This document shows positions 9,749 to 18,039 of a stretch of 64,000 nucleotides of DNA, one piece after another. How positions within the stretch are numbered: the first letter of the stretch is position 1; each line of letters starts with the position of its first letter. The DNA is from Paracoccaceae bacterium (GTDB lineage: Bacteria; Pseudomonadota; Alphaproteobacteria; Rhodobacterales; Rhodobacteraceae). Location: the NCBI GenBank assembly GCA_027492585.1, contig JAPUEK010000033.1, positions 1 through 64,000 on the forward strand, read 5' to 3'. The notes beneath the pieces are model-generated. The model saw only the letters and a program-made list of their open reading frames with translations. It was not told the DNA's origin and searched no databases. Position numbers and translations under genes: made by a program.

Positions 9749-10309
9749 CTAAAGGTCCTGACCCTGGGTCTCGGCCTCAAGCCGCTTCACCGCGTCCAAT
9801 ACCTCCGCCATATGCGGATGTATAGCCAAAGCGGCGCGATAGGCCTCAAGCGCCTTTTCCGGCTTTCCCAACTGCTCGAAAATCGAGCCGAGCCCGGCGA
9901 GCGCCCCGAAATGCCGCGGGTTCAGCCGCAGCACATGGGCGATGTCGGACACCGCCGGGCCAAGATCGCCTTCCTGGAAATAGGCGATGGCCCGCGCATT
10001 CCAGCCCTCGGCGAACTGGGGGTCATGGTCGATGAGCGCGCTGAAATGGTCGATGGCAAGCGTCACCTGCCCCTCTTCCAGAGCCTGCCGGCCGCGCTCC
10101 AGCAGAAGATCCATGGCCGGAGAACCGGACTTCGACCATTCGATCCAGATTTCCTGCTCGGCCCGCGCCGAGGCCGCCTCATCGGGGCCCTGCAGCTTCC
10201 GGAAAAGATCGTCGAGCTTCGCCGTCTGGCCGAAAGCCGCGCCCGTGAACAGGAAAAGCGGCAGCAGTGCCGCAACGATACGATTGTGAAACGCGCGCCG
10301 TGCTCTCAT
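9749..10309 (-). CDS. exported TPR-repeat protein
   Basis: 186 residues from the ATG at 10309; an in-frame TTG at 10327 is an alternative. A signal peptide is clear (basic RARRAFHNR, hydrophobic IVAALLPLFLFTGAAFG, likely cleavage before QTAKL). Three tetratricopeptide repeats follow between about residues 85 and 180, for example GWNARAIAYFQEGD and LAGLGSIFEQLGKPEKAL. It is probably a periplasmic protein-protein scaffold with no enzymatic motif. It sits just upstream of the helicase gene on the same strand and is divergent from the SCP2 gene. Confidence 0.8.
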   Translation of the reverse strand: MRARRAFHNRIVAALLPLFLFTGAAFGQTAKLDDLFRKLQGPDEAASARAEQEIWIEWSKSGSPAMDLLLERGRQALEEGQVTLAIDHFSALIDHDPQFAEGWNARAIAYFQEGDLGPAVSDIAHVLRLNPRHFGALAGLGSIFEQLGKPEKALEAYRAALAIHPHMAEVLDAVKRLEAETQGQDL

Positions 10310-10372
10310 AACCGGAAGGTAACGCAACGCGCGGGAAACACCAGCCCGACCCGTTCACGATGGAGTTGACAG

Positions 10373-10660
10373 ATGAGCGATGTGATCAATGCGGCCGTCG
10401 AGGCGCTTTCGGCGAAACTGGCCAATGGCTTTGACGGGGTGGCGAAATTCGTCATTCCGGGCGAAGGCGCGATCATGGCCGATCCCTCGGGCGTGCGCGC
10501 CGGCGATGAAGAGGCGGATGTGACGCTGACCGCCGAAGCCGATGTCTTCCGCGCGATTCTCGAAGGCGAGATGAACGCCACCTCCGCCTTCATGACCGGC
10601 AAGCTGACCGTCGATGGCAGCATGGGCCTCGCCATGCAGCTCGGCGCGGCTCTGGCGTGA
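10373..10660 (+). CDS. SCP2 sterol-binding domain protein
   Basis: A 95-residue single-domain protein of the SCP2 lipid-transfer family. The core reads VAKFVIPGEGAIMADPSGV, then EADVTLTAEADVFRAILEGE and the C-terminal FMTGKLTVDGSMGLAM, which is the typical helix-strand pattern that encloses an apolar ligand. The start lies 6 bp after a GGAG. Its stop overlaps the GTG of the following lipase-like gene in a GTGA junction, so a shared role in lipid handling is reasonable, though inferred. Confidence 0.88.
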   Translation: MSDVINAAVEALSAKLANGFDGVAKFVIPGEGAIMADPSGVRAGDEEADVTLTAEADVFRAILEGEMNATSAFMTGKLTVDGSMGLAMQLGAALA

Positions 10661-11592
10661 GCAGCGCGCCCTTCCACGCCCATCTCGCCGACGGGCCGGA
10701 GGGCGGCTATGCCCGCTGGCTCTCGGCGGCGGACGGGGTGCGTCTGCGCGTCGGCGTCTGGCCGGCGAAGGGCGCGCGGGGGACGGTGCTGCTCCTGCCG
10801 GGGCGAACGGAATATATCGAGAAATACGGCCGCACCGCCGCCGATCTTGCGGCGCGCGGCTATGCGACGCTGGCGGTGGACTGGCGCGGACAGGGGCTTT
10901 CCGACCGGGCGCTCGACGATCCGATGTCGGGCCATGTCGGCGATTTCGCCGAATACCAGCTCGATTTCGACGAGATGCTGGCCTTCGCCCGCGCCGAGGG
11001 CCTGCCGCAGCCCTTCCACCTCCTGTCCCATTCCATGGGCGGCTGCATCGCCCTGCGCGCCCTGATGCGCGGCGCGCCGGTGAAATCGGCGGCCTTCTCG
11101 GCGCCGATGTGGGGCATCCTCATCGCCGCCTGGATGCGCCCGATCGCGGTGGCGCTTTCGACCGCCTCCCGCTGGTTCGCCTTCGACAGCCGCTACGCGC
11201 CCGGCACCGGGCCGAAAAGCTATGTGGCCGAGGCGCCCTTCGCCGGCAACACCCTGACCACCGATGCCGAAATGTGGGCCTATATGCGCGAACAGGCCCA
11301 GGGCGACCCGGCCCTGACCCTCGGCGGACCGAGCCTCGGCTGGCTGCAGGCCGCGCTCGGCGAATGTCACGCGCTGACGCTGCTGCCCTCCCCCGCCTAT
11401 CCGGCGGTCTGCGGCCTCGGCACGCAGGAGAAGATCGTCGATACCGCCCCGATCCACGCCCGCATGGCCCGCTGGCCCGGCGCGCGGCTCGACCTCTATC
11501 CGGGGGCGGAGCATGAGGTGCTGATGGAGCGCCCCACCACCCGCGCCGCCTTCACCGACCGCGCTGTCGCGCTCTTCGACAGCGCCCGCTGA
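10657..11592 (+). CDS. alpha/beta hydrolase, lysophospholipase-like
   Basis: 311 residues starting with GTG that overlaps the stop of the SCP2 gene. The alpha/beta fold shows the oxyanion-side VLLLPGRTEYIEKYG near residue 45, the nucleophile elbow LLSHSMGGCIALRAL near residue 125 (Ser of GHSMG-type) and a late acid/His pair with YPGAEHEVLMER near residue 285. This matches the PldB/monoacylglycerol-lipase-like Hydrolase_4 group. The natural substrate is not evident. It ends before a 22-bp palindrome that probably terminates transcription from both sides. Confidence 0.87.
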   Translation: MSSAPFHAHLADGPEGGYARWLSAADGVRLRVGVWPAKGARGTVLLLPGRTEYIEKYGRTAADLAARGYATLAVDWRGQGLSDRALDDPMSGHVGDFAEYQLDFDEMLAFARAEGLPQPFHLLSHSMGGCIALRALMRGAPVKSAAFSAPMWGILIAAWMRPIAVALSTASRWFAFDSRYAPGTGPKSYVAEAPFAGNTLTTDAEMWAYMREQAQGDPALTLGGPSLGWLQAALGECHALTLLPSPAYPAVCGLGTQEKIVDTAPIHARMARWPGARLDLYPGAEHEVLMERPTTRAAFTDRAVALFDSAR

Positions 11593-11615
11593 CGGCTTCT
11601 GCCTTTCTTCTCTTC

Positions 11616-11677
11616 CCAAATATCCCCGCCGGAGGCTCCTGAGGCCCGCCGGGGAAGCCTCCGGCGGGGATATTTGG
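11616..11677. repeat. near-perfect 22-bp palindromic intergenic repeat (CAAATATCC family), likely bidirectional terminator
   Basis: The left arm at 11616-11637 and the right arm at 11656-11677 are exact inverted complements, separated by 18 nt. The arm begins CCAAATATCCCCGCCGG. It lies between convergent genes. Almost the same element recurs at 17716-17776, and degenerate relatives occur near 16008 and 48708. Confidence 0.85.
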
Positions 11678-11694
11678 ACCAGTATGAAAGCCCC

Positions 11695-12771
11695 TCAGCC
11701 GCGCAGGCGGGGGCGTTCGCGCTGGAGCCAGAGCGCGGTGAGGATCAGCGGCCCGTTGCCGGCCTCGCCGGAGGCGACGAGCGCCATCAGATCGTCGAAG
11801 CCGATCAGATGGCCGCGGATGTCCTCCGCCTCGCCCTCGACGCCGAAGACCCCCTCCACCCCGTCGGGCAGATCGCAGAGCGCCACATAGGAATAGAGGA
11901 ACTCCGCGCAGATGCCGGGGCTCGGGTAATAGCCCGCCACGGGAAGGAGCGCGCCGAGGGTCAGGCCCGCCTCTTCTTCCGCCTCGCGGCGGGCGGCCTC
12001 CTCGGGCGTCTCGCCGGGGTCGATGCGTCCAGCGATGGCCTCGATCTGCCAGCTTTGGGCGTCACCGCGCGCATGGGGGCCGGCGCGGAACTGCTCCACC
12101 GCCAGAACCCGGTCGCGGACCGGATCATAGGGCAGCACCGTCACCGCATCGCCCGACAGGAAGGCGGCGCGGCGCACGGGCTCGCTCAGGCGCCCGTCGA
12201 AGCGGCGAAAGCGCAGGTCCATCTCCTCCACCGCGAAGAAGGCGGCATAGGGCTGGGCGAGCGCGAGCAGCGCGCTGTCCTGCGGTCCGGCCTCAAGGCG
12301 ACGTGTCACCGGGGCCGCCTGCTGCGCCCGCACCCGTGCCGCGCCGCGCACCAGAAGCTGCGGCATCCGCTGCCGCTGGCTTTCCGCCGCACGCTTGCCA
12401 TAGGCGCGCATCACATCGCCGGCCGTGGCGGCAACCTCGGCGGCAAAGCGGGCGCGCCACTCCGCTTCCTGCCAGAGACCGCCCGTCCCCGCCGCCAGAT
12501 AGATCCTCCGCCCCGCGCGGCTTTCGGCGTGGAGGCCGTGGCAGGCGGCATAGAAGTCGAGCCGCGCCAGTTCCTCCGCCGTCAGCTCCCGGCAGAGCCA
12601 CCCTTCCACCCGCTGCCCCGCCGCCGGGACCGGCGCGGCAAAGGCGCCCTGCCAGAGCGCCGCCATCCGGTGATCCGCCAGATCGTCGGCTTCGAGCGCC
12701 GGGGTTCGGCCCAGAACCGCGGCCAGCAGGGGCGGATGGGCCAATGGCCCGCAAAGAAAGACCGCCATCAT
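11695..12771 (-). CDS. trgB: TrgB-like NUDIX hydrolase with N-terminal gamma-glutamylcyclotransferase-like domain
   Basis: 358 residues. The N-terminal part (about 1-130) starts VFLCGPLAHPPLLAAVLG, an AIG2/GGCT-like fold. The C-terminal part is a NUDIX pyrophosphatase with the box from G near residue 245: GRIDPGETPEEAARREAEEE. The NUDIX half resembles ADP-ribose pyrophosphatases. In Rhodobacter sphaeroides trgA and trgB were described as tellurite-resistance genes. Here the start codon overlaps the stop of a TrgA-like gene by one base, which supports the name. Its chemical role in tellurite resistance is not known from sequence. Confidence 0.85.
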   Translation of the reverse strand: MMAVFLCGPLAHPPLLAAVLGRTPALEADDLADHRMAALWQGAFAAPVPAAGQRVEGWLCRELTAEELARLDFYAACHGLHAESRAGRRIYLAAGTGGLWQEAEWRARFAAEVAATAGDVMRAYGKRAAESQRQRMPQLLVRGAARVRAQQAAPVTRRLEAGPQDSALLALAQPYAAFFAVEEMDLRFRRFDGRLSEPVRRAAFLSGDAVTVLPYDPVRDRVLAVEQFRAGPHARGDAQSWQIEAIAGRIDPGETPEEAARREAEEEAGLTLGALLPVAGYYPSPGICAEFLYSYVALCDLPDGVEGVFGVEGEAEDIRGHLIGFDDLMALVASGEAGNGPLILTALWLQRERPRLRG

Positions 12772-13211
12772 CAGGACCAGCGCCGCCCGGCGATCTCCGT
12801 CAGGACCCCGGCCACCACGCCGCCGACCAGCAGCGCCACCGGCGTTGCGGGATGGATCAGCAGCTTGCCGTAGCCGAGCATGATGTCGAAGACCCCGACC
12901 ACCGCTTCCATCGGCCCGTCATAAAGCATCTTGGTGGAGCGGAGCACCATCTGGTAGATCGAGAAGCCGAGCATAACCCAGAAGAGCGTGGTGACCGAGG
13001 TGCGTATGCCGGTGCCGACGGCCTCCGACACTCCGCGCCCGGTATTGCGCCCCATCACCCGCCAGCCGCAGATGAACCCGATCCCCGCCGAAATCTCGCG
13101 GAAGAGCTTCACCTGCGTCCCTTCCGGCAGCACCGGAATGAAAAGATGGGCCGCGATCGCCGCCACGATGGCAAACAGCACGGCACCGACGAGTTTGGAA
13201 GCGGTGGGCAT
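12771..13211 (-). CDS. trgA: TrgA family membrane protein (tellurite resistance)
   Basis: 146 residues with four hydrophobic segments, at about residues 7-27, 40-52, 73-90 and 120-140, so an integral inner-membrane protein. It has no known catalytic motif. Identification rests on its resemblance to TrgA (FREISAGIGFICGWRVMGRN region) and its one-base overlap with the TrgB-like NUDIX gene. It follows cfa by 39 bp on the same strand, so it is probably co-transcribed with phrB and cfa. Confidence 0.82.
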   Translation of the reverse strand: MPTASKLVGAVLFAIVAAIAAHLFIPVLPEGTQVKLFREISAGIGFICGWRVMGRNTGRGVSEAVGTGIRTSVTTLFWVMLGFSIYQMVLRSTKMLYDGPMEAVVGVFDIMLGYGKLLIHPATPVALLVGGVVAGVLTEIAGRRWS

Positions 13212-13250
13212 GGGCCTTCGGTCCTTTCCGCCCGCCCTCGGATGCGGGTC

Positions 13251-14459
13251 TCAGACGCGGGTCACGGTGATCTGCGTCACGTCGCAGTTTCCGCCGTGGA
13301 AGGCCCCGGCACAAGAGGTCAGGTAAAAGTTCCACATCCGCCGGAAGCGGTCATCGAAGCCCAGCCCCGCCACCTCGGTCCAGCGGGCGTTGAAGACCTC
13401 ATGCCAGCGGCGCAGCGTCTGGCTGTAGCTTTCGCCGAACTCGATGGCGCCCTTCACCGTCAGCCCTGCCCGCGCGATCTCGGCCCGCAGCGCGGAGGGA
13501 GAGGGCAGCATCCCGCCCGGAAAGATGTATTTCTGAATGAAATCCACGCTCTTGCGATAGGTCTCGAAGCGGTTGTCGGCGATGGTGATGATCTGCAGCG
13601 TCGCGTTGCGGCCGGGTTTCAGCCGCTCGCGCAGGGTGTTGAAATAGGCGGGCCAATATTTCTCGCCCACCGCCTCGAACATCTCGATGGAGGCGATGCC
13701 GTCATAGATGCCGCGCTCGTCGCGGTAGTCCTGCATCTTGATCTCCACCCGGTCGGAAAGCCCCTCCCGCGCCATGCGCGCCACGGCGAAATCGTGCTGG
13801 GCCTGGCTGATCGTCAGCCCGGTCACGCGCAGGCCCCGCTCCTTGGCGGCATATTCGGCGAAGCCCCCCCAGCCGCAGCCGATCTCCAGCACATGATCGC
13901 CGGGCTTCGCCCCGATCAGATCGACCATGGAGGCGTATTTCTGCCGCTGCGCCGCTTCGAGGCTTTCCTGCCCGGACCGGAACAGCGCCGAGGAATAGGT
14001 CATGCTGTCGTCGAGCCAGAGCCCGTAGAAATCATTGCCGAGGTCATAGTGCTGCGCGATGTTCTTCTTCGCCTGCCGCCGGGTGTTGGAATGCATCCAG
14101 AAACGCAGCCGCTCATAGGCCCGCACGAGGCCCATGCCCGGAAAGCCGTCGTAGACGCCGCCGTTGCCATCCTGGATCTGATCCATGAAGGCCTGAAGAT
14201 CCGGGGTGGACCAGCCGCCCTCGACATAGGATTCGCAAAAGCCGAGATCGCCCTCGCGGATCAGCCGGGCGAAGACATCGGGGTCCTGCACGAAGACTTC
14301 GGCAACCGCCCCCGGCTCCTTGCCCTCGGCACGGAACCGGCGGCCGTCCGGCAGCACGAAATCGAGCCGGCCCTTGTTCATGCGCCGGGCAATGTCGAAA
14401 ACGGCGGTGAAGTAACGCGGCAGGCCGGATTGGCCCTGCGTCGAAGTCAAGATATCCAT
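13251..14459 (-). CDS. cfa: cyclopropane-fatty-acyl-phospholipid synthase family protein
   Basis: 402 residues from the ATG at 14459, which has GGGAGG nine bases upstream. The open frame continues much further 5', but that part is antisense to phrB and is not coding. SAM-binding motif I is HVLEIGCGWGGFAEYAA near residue 190; the preceding KKNIAQHYDLGNDFY and later AIEFGESYSQTLRRWHEVF are family hallmarks. It methylenates unsaturated acyl chains of membrane phospholipids, a stationary-phase and acid or oxidative stress response. It sits 62 bp after phrB in an apparent stress operon. Confidence 0.93.
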   Translation of the reverse strand: MDILTSTQGQSGLPRYFTAVFDIARRMNKGRLDFVLPDGRRFRAEGKEPGAVAEVFVQDPDVFARLIREGDLGFCESYVEGGWSTPDLQAFMDQIQDGNGGVYDGFPGMGLVRAYERLRFWMHSNTRRQAKKNIAQHYDLGNDFYGLWLDDSMTYSSALFRSGQESLEAAQRQKYASMVDLIGAKPGDHVLEIGCGWGGFAEYAAKERGLRVTGLTISQAQHDFAVARMAREGLSDRVEIKMQDYRDERGIYDGIASIEMFEAVGEKYWPAYFNTLRERLKPGRNATLQIITIADNRFETYRKSVDFIQKYIFPGGMLPSPSALRAEIARAGLTVKGAIEFGESYSQTLRRWHEVFNARWTEVAGLGFDDRFRRMWNFYLTSCAGAFHGGNCDVTQITVTRV

Positions 14460-14521
14460 GCGACCTCCCCCGGTCGGCGCCATTCCTGTTTCGTTAACGA
14501 TTCCAGAACATCCGCCGCCAC

Positions 14522-15937
14522 TCAAGACTTTCCTTCGGCATAGGCCGCGAGCGCCGCCGCCCGCCCCTCGGCCAGATCGACCAGCGGCATCGGATAGGGC
14601 GCGGCGGGATCGAGCCCCCAGGACTTCGGCACCGCGTCGAAGAAGGACAGCGCCTCGGCACCCGGCCGGCGCGACAACTCCGCCACCCAGCGGCGGCGAT
14701 AGATCTGGTCGGGGTCGAATTTCACCGCCTGCCCGGCGGGATTGAAGATGCGGAAATAGGGCGCCGCATCGGGGCCGGAGCCCGCCACCCATTGCCAGCC
14801 CATGGCATTTGCCGCCGGGTCCCAGTCGGTCAGACATTCGGCGAACCAGGCCTGCCCGACCCTCCAGTCGGTCAGCAGATGCTTGGTCAGATAGGAGGCC
14901 ACCACCATCCGGGCGCGGTTGTGCATCCGCCCGGTCACATACATCTCGCGCATGGCGGCATCGACAAAGGGCTCTCCGGTCATGCCGCGCCGCCAGCGCT
15001 CGGCCTGCGGGTTGTCCCCGCGCCAGGGAAAGCGGCCCCAGCCCTCGCGCCAGCTTTCGGTCAGGATCTGCGGGTAATGGTGGGTCAGATGCCAGGCGAA
15101 TTCCCGCCAGACCAGTTCCTTGAGGAAGGTCTCCGCCCCCGGATTGCCCTCCTGCATGGCGCGGAACCCCACCGCCCAGAGCCGCGCGGGGGCGATCTCG
15201 CCCCAGGCGAGGTTCTCCGACAGGCCCGAAGTCGCGCCGGACAGCGCCGGAATGTCCCGCTCCGCCGGATAGGCGGCCATGGCGCCGCCGGCAAAGGCGT
15301 CGAGCCGGGCCAGAGCCGCCGCCTCGCCGACCCGCTGCCAGCGGGCAACCACCGCCGCCCCGCGCCGCATCCCCGCGCCCGGCGCCCACTCCTCCAGCCG
15401 GTCCGAGGCGGGCCAGCGCTCCGGCCCCGGCAGATGCTTCGGCGCCGGCAGAGGGGCCGCGACCGGCAGAACCCGGCAGGCCCGCCAATAGGGCGTGAAG
15501 ACCCGGTAAGGCCCGCCCTGCCCCGTCTCCACCTCCCAGGGCTCATGCAGAAGCTGGCCCGGATGGCTCTGCGCCAGCAGCCCCCGCCCCTTCAGCGCCG
15601 CCTTGACCGCCGCATCCCGCGCCTTGGAGGCGGGATCATAGAGCCGCTGCCAGAAGACCCCCGCCGCCCCGGTCTCTGCGATGAGCGCCTCCAGCACCGG
15701 CAGGGCCGCCCCCCGCCGCAGGATCAGCCGGCTGCCCCGCGCCTCCAGCGCCTTCGCAAACTCTCCCAGCGCCAGCCCCAGCCGGAACCGCGCCGCCGCC
15801 CCCATCGCCCCGGCTTCCGGATCAAGCACGAAAACCGGCAGCAAAGCCCGCCCGGAAGCCAGCGCCGCCACCAGCATCGGGTGGTCCGCAAGCCGCAGAT
15901 CACGACGGAACCAGAGGATCAGAGGTGCGTCGGTCAT
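14522..15937 (-). CDS. phrB: deoxyribodipyrimidine photo-lyase
   Basis: 471 residues, class I CPD photolyase length. It repairs cyclobutane pyrimidine dimers with blue light, using FAD and an antenna chromophore. The N-terminal photolyase domain starts LILWFRRDLRLADHPML. The FAD-binding domain shows WREFAWHLTHHYPQ, GRMHNRARMVVASYLTKHLL, then WDPAANAMGWQWVAGSGPDA, with the conserved tryptophans of the electron-transfer path. It is the first gene of the minus-strand run phrB, cfa, trgA, trgB. Confidence 0.95.
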   Translation of the reverse strand: MTDAPLILWFRRDLRLADHPMLVAALASGRALLPVFVLDPEAGAMGAAARFRLGLALGEFAKALEARGSRLILRRGAALPVLEALIAETGAAGVFWQRLYDPASKARDAAVKAALKGRGLLAQSHPGQLLHEPWEVETGQGGPYRVFTPYWRACRVLPVAAPLPAPKHLPGPERWPASDRLEEWAPGAGMRRGAAVVARWQRVGEAAALARLDAFAGGAMAAYPAERDIPALSGATSGLSENLAWGEIAPARLWAVGFRAMQEGNPGAETFLKELVWREFAWHLTHHYPQILTESWREGWGRFPWRGDNPQAERWRRGMTGEPFVDAAMREMYVTGRMHNRARMVVASYLTKHLLTDWRVGQAWFAECLTDWDPAANAMGWQWVAGSGPDAAPYFRIFNPAGQAVKFDPDQIYRRRWVAELSRRPGAEALSFFDAVPKSWGLDPAAPYPMPLVDLAEGRAAALAAYAEGKS

Positions 15938-16002
15938 GCTTTCCCGCCTGTGCTCAAGGGTTTACGCAGCCACCGCAGCCCGGATCACTTTCCCCTTCAT
16001 CT

Positions 16003-16037
16003 TGCCCCAAATATCCTGGGGGGAGGCGAAGCCCCCC
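16003..16037. repeat. degenerate member of the CAAATATCC palindrome family
   Basis: The 165-bp gap between the aminotransferase gene and phrB contains CCCCAAATATCCTGGGGGG followed by AGGCGAAGCCCCCC, a GGGGGG/CCCCCC hairpin. The sequence keeps one arm of the palindrome family and lacks the mirrored ATATTTGG arm. A second short direct repeat of AACGGCGGGCAAA follows at about 16049-16096. Confidence 0.6.
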
Positions 16038-16101
16038 TCTATTCCTGGGAACGGCGGGCAAAAACCCCCTCACTTCTTTGCAAACGGCGGGCAAAGCCCC
16101 C

Positions 16102-17340
16102 TCACAGCACCCGGTCAAGCGCCGCGATCAGCCGCGCCACATCCGCAGCCGAGGTGTAATGGACAAGGCTCATCCGCAGGACGCCCTTCTTCAGATCCAC
16201 CCCCATGGCTTCCAGAGGGCGCACCGCGTAGAAATCCCCGCCCCAGCAGGCGATCCCCTCCTTGCCGAGCGCCACCGACACCGGCTCCGCCGCCCCGTCG
16301 AGCGCCACGGCCACCGTCGGCGCCCGATCCTCCGCCTTGCGCGGCCCGATCAGCCGAAGGTCGTTGCGCGCGGCAAGATAGTCCAGAAGCGGCGTCACCA
16401 CCGCCACCTCCGCCGCCCGCATCAGCCCATGCACCGCCCGGTTGCGCGCCGCCGCATCCGCCGCCGCATCCGCCCCGAAGTGATGGGCGTGGAGCGCGTC
16501 GATGTAATCGGCCATCCCGGCACAGGCCGCAATCTGGGCATGGTCCGGCCCGGCGGGGGTGAAGCGCTTGTAAAGGCTGCCCGCATTGAACCAATGGCCC
16601 TGCGCCGGCAGCTCCGCCCCGAAGGCCTCGCGGATCACCATGATGCCCTGATGCGGCCCATAGGTCTTGTAGGCCGAGAAGAGATAGACATCGCAGCCGA
16701 GTGCGGGAATGTCCGGCATCCCGTGCGGCGCATAAGATACGCCATCGACCACCACCCGCGCGCCCGCCGCCCGCGCCATGGCGGAAATCGCCGCCACATC
16801 GTTCAGCGCCGCCACCACGTTGGAGCAATGCGGGAAGGCGACCAGCTTCACCTTGCCGTCTTCCAGAAGCCTGCCCAGATCCGCCGGGTCCAGAAGCCCC
16901 GTCTGCGGATCGAGCTGCCATTCCCGCACCTCGATCCCCTCCTCCGCCAGACGCCGCCAGCAGCCGGAATTGGCCTCGTGATCCTGATTGGTCACCACGA
17001 TCGCCGCCTTCTGCCCGCGCAGCCATTGCCGCACCGCATTGGCGAGCACGAAGGTATTGGCGCTCGTCGAGGGGCCGAAGGACACTTCCGCCGCCGCCAC
17101 CCCCATCAGCGCGGCAAGCCGCTGCCGCGCCTCGTCCATCTCCGCTCCCCCGGCCTGCGCCCCCGGATAGGGCGCATAGGGCTGCACCTTGCGGTCGGTG
17201 TAGAAGCGGTGCAGCCGCTCCACTACCGGGCGGCAGGGATAGGAGCCGCCGGCATTCTCGAAGAAGGCATGGGAGGACAGGACCGGACTTTCAAAGGCCG
17301 GAAACTGGCTGCGGACGAAGTCGAGATCGAGAGAGGTCAT
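16102..17340 (-). CDS. class-V aminotransferase, cysteine-desulfurase-like
   Basis: 412 residues, a PLP fold-type I enzyme of the NifS/SufS-like group. Residues 60-110 carry the cofactor-phosphate region (SFGPSTSANTFVLANAVRQW). The aspartate of VVVDGVSYAPHGMPD near residue 200 and the Schiff-base lysine in YLFSAYKTYGPHQGIM near residue 228 are visible. The mobile cysteine loop of true desulfurases is not obvious, and no suf/isc genes are nearby. It may therefore be a selenocysteine-lyase-like, isopenicillin-epimerase-like or other family enzyme; substrate unknown. Confidence 0.85.
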   Translation of the reverse strand: MTSLDLDFVRSQFPAFESPVLSSHAFFENAGGSYPCRPVVERLHRFYTDRKVQPYAPYPGAQAGGAEMDEARQRLAALMGVAAAEVSFGPSTSANTFVLANAVRQWLRGQKAAIVVTNQDHEANSGCWRRLAEEGIEVREWQLDPQTGLLDPADLGRLLEDGKVKLVAFPHCSNVVAALNDVAAISAMARAAGARVVVDGVSYAPHGMPDIPALGCDVYLFSAYKTYGPHQGIMVIREAFGAELPAQGHWFNAGSLYKRFTPAGPDHAQIAACAGMADYIDALHAHHFGADAAADAAARNRAVHGLMRAAEVAVVTPLLDYLAARNDLRLIGPRKAEDRAPTVAVALDGAAEPVSVALGKEGIACWGGDFYAVRPLEAMGVDLKKGVLRMSLVHYTSAADVARLIAALDRVL

Positions 17341-18039
17341 TCAAGGCACCTTCGGTTCGGTTTCCAATGCGTCCCGCAGGCCACCCGGAAGCCAAGCCTC
17401 CCCTGATCGGCCCGAAAGGACAGGACGGGTCTTTGGCAGGTCTTCCAGCCAGCCGCTGGTCCTTCGCATCCAAAGCCCCCGCGGCAGACCCCCACCGACC
17501 GGCGCCGGTGCAGAGATCGGGGCCAGCCTAGCCAGAGCCCGGAACGAGGTAAAGCCATCTCGGCACGCCGCTCCACGGCCTTGCTGCCCGACATCGCTGC
17601 GGAAGGAAGGCTCCGGTACTCGTCCCCGGCTCTCCGGGAAGACTGAAAACCATCAGCCCCGCACGCCGCCCCTTTTGCACATCTCAAAGCTGCGCCCTCG
17701 CCGCTTCATCTTGCCCCAAATATCCCCGCCGGAGGCTCCCGCAGCCGGCCGGGGAAGCCTCCGGCGGGGATATTTGAGAAGAGAAGAAAGGGCGGGCCGC
17801 CGTTGCCTCCCGCTCGCCGCAGCGTCCGGGCGGTTTTTCGCGCATCCGGTCGCGGCTGCGGGATTATTTTCAAGGACGCCGTGCCTTTTTCCGCCGCCGC
17901 CCTTGCCCTCCTCCTCCCGCCTGCCCAAACTAGGAAATATGCTTGAGCGACGCCGGGAGCCAAACTAGCGTCCTCTTCACCCAGGCAGGCCACTCCTTCG
18001 CGGGGAACAGAGCCGCATGATCAACAGACGAGGATAGAA
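17341..18039. other. 699-bp divergent intergenic region
   Basis: No convincing gene is seen between the divergent aminotransferase and binding-protein genes; open frames here are Arg/Pro-rich and lack family resemblance or ribosome sites. It holds one palindromic repeat (separate entry). A weak TTGAGC, 17 bases, TAGCGT pair near 17944-17972 may be the binding-protein promoter. Confidence 0.5.
17716..17776. repeat. second near-perfect 21-bp palindrome of the CAAATATCC family
   Basis: The left arm at 17716-17736 and the right arm at 17756-17776 are inverted complements with the same arm sequence as the element at 11616, and the loop has diverged. It lies in a divergent, not convergent, intergenic region, so a simple terminator role does not explain it. 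Confidence 0.8.

Noticed and set aside
6569-10369. A 1266-codon plus-strand frame opposite the helicase
   Set aside because: It is the antisense shadow of the helicase, S4 and TPR genes; His/Gln/Arg-rich with no motif.
13251-15488. A 745-codon open frame covering cfa and beyond
   Set aside because: Only the part from 14459 is protein-like; the rest is antisense to phrB and open because of high GC content.
16102-17340. Calling the aminotransferase a true SufS/IscS desulfurase
   Set aside because: The active-site cysteine loop is not evident and no iron-sulfur assembly genes are nearby.
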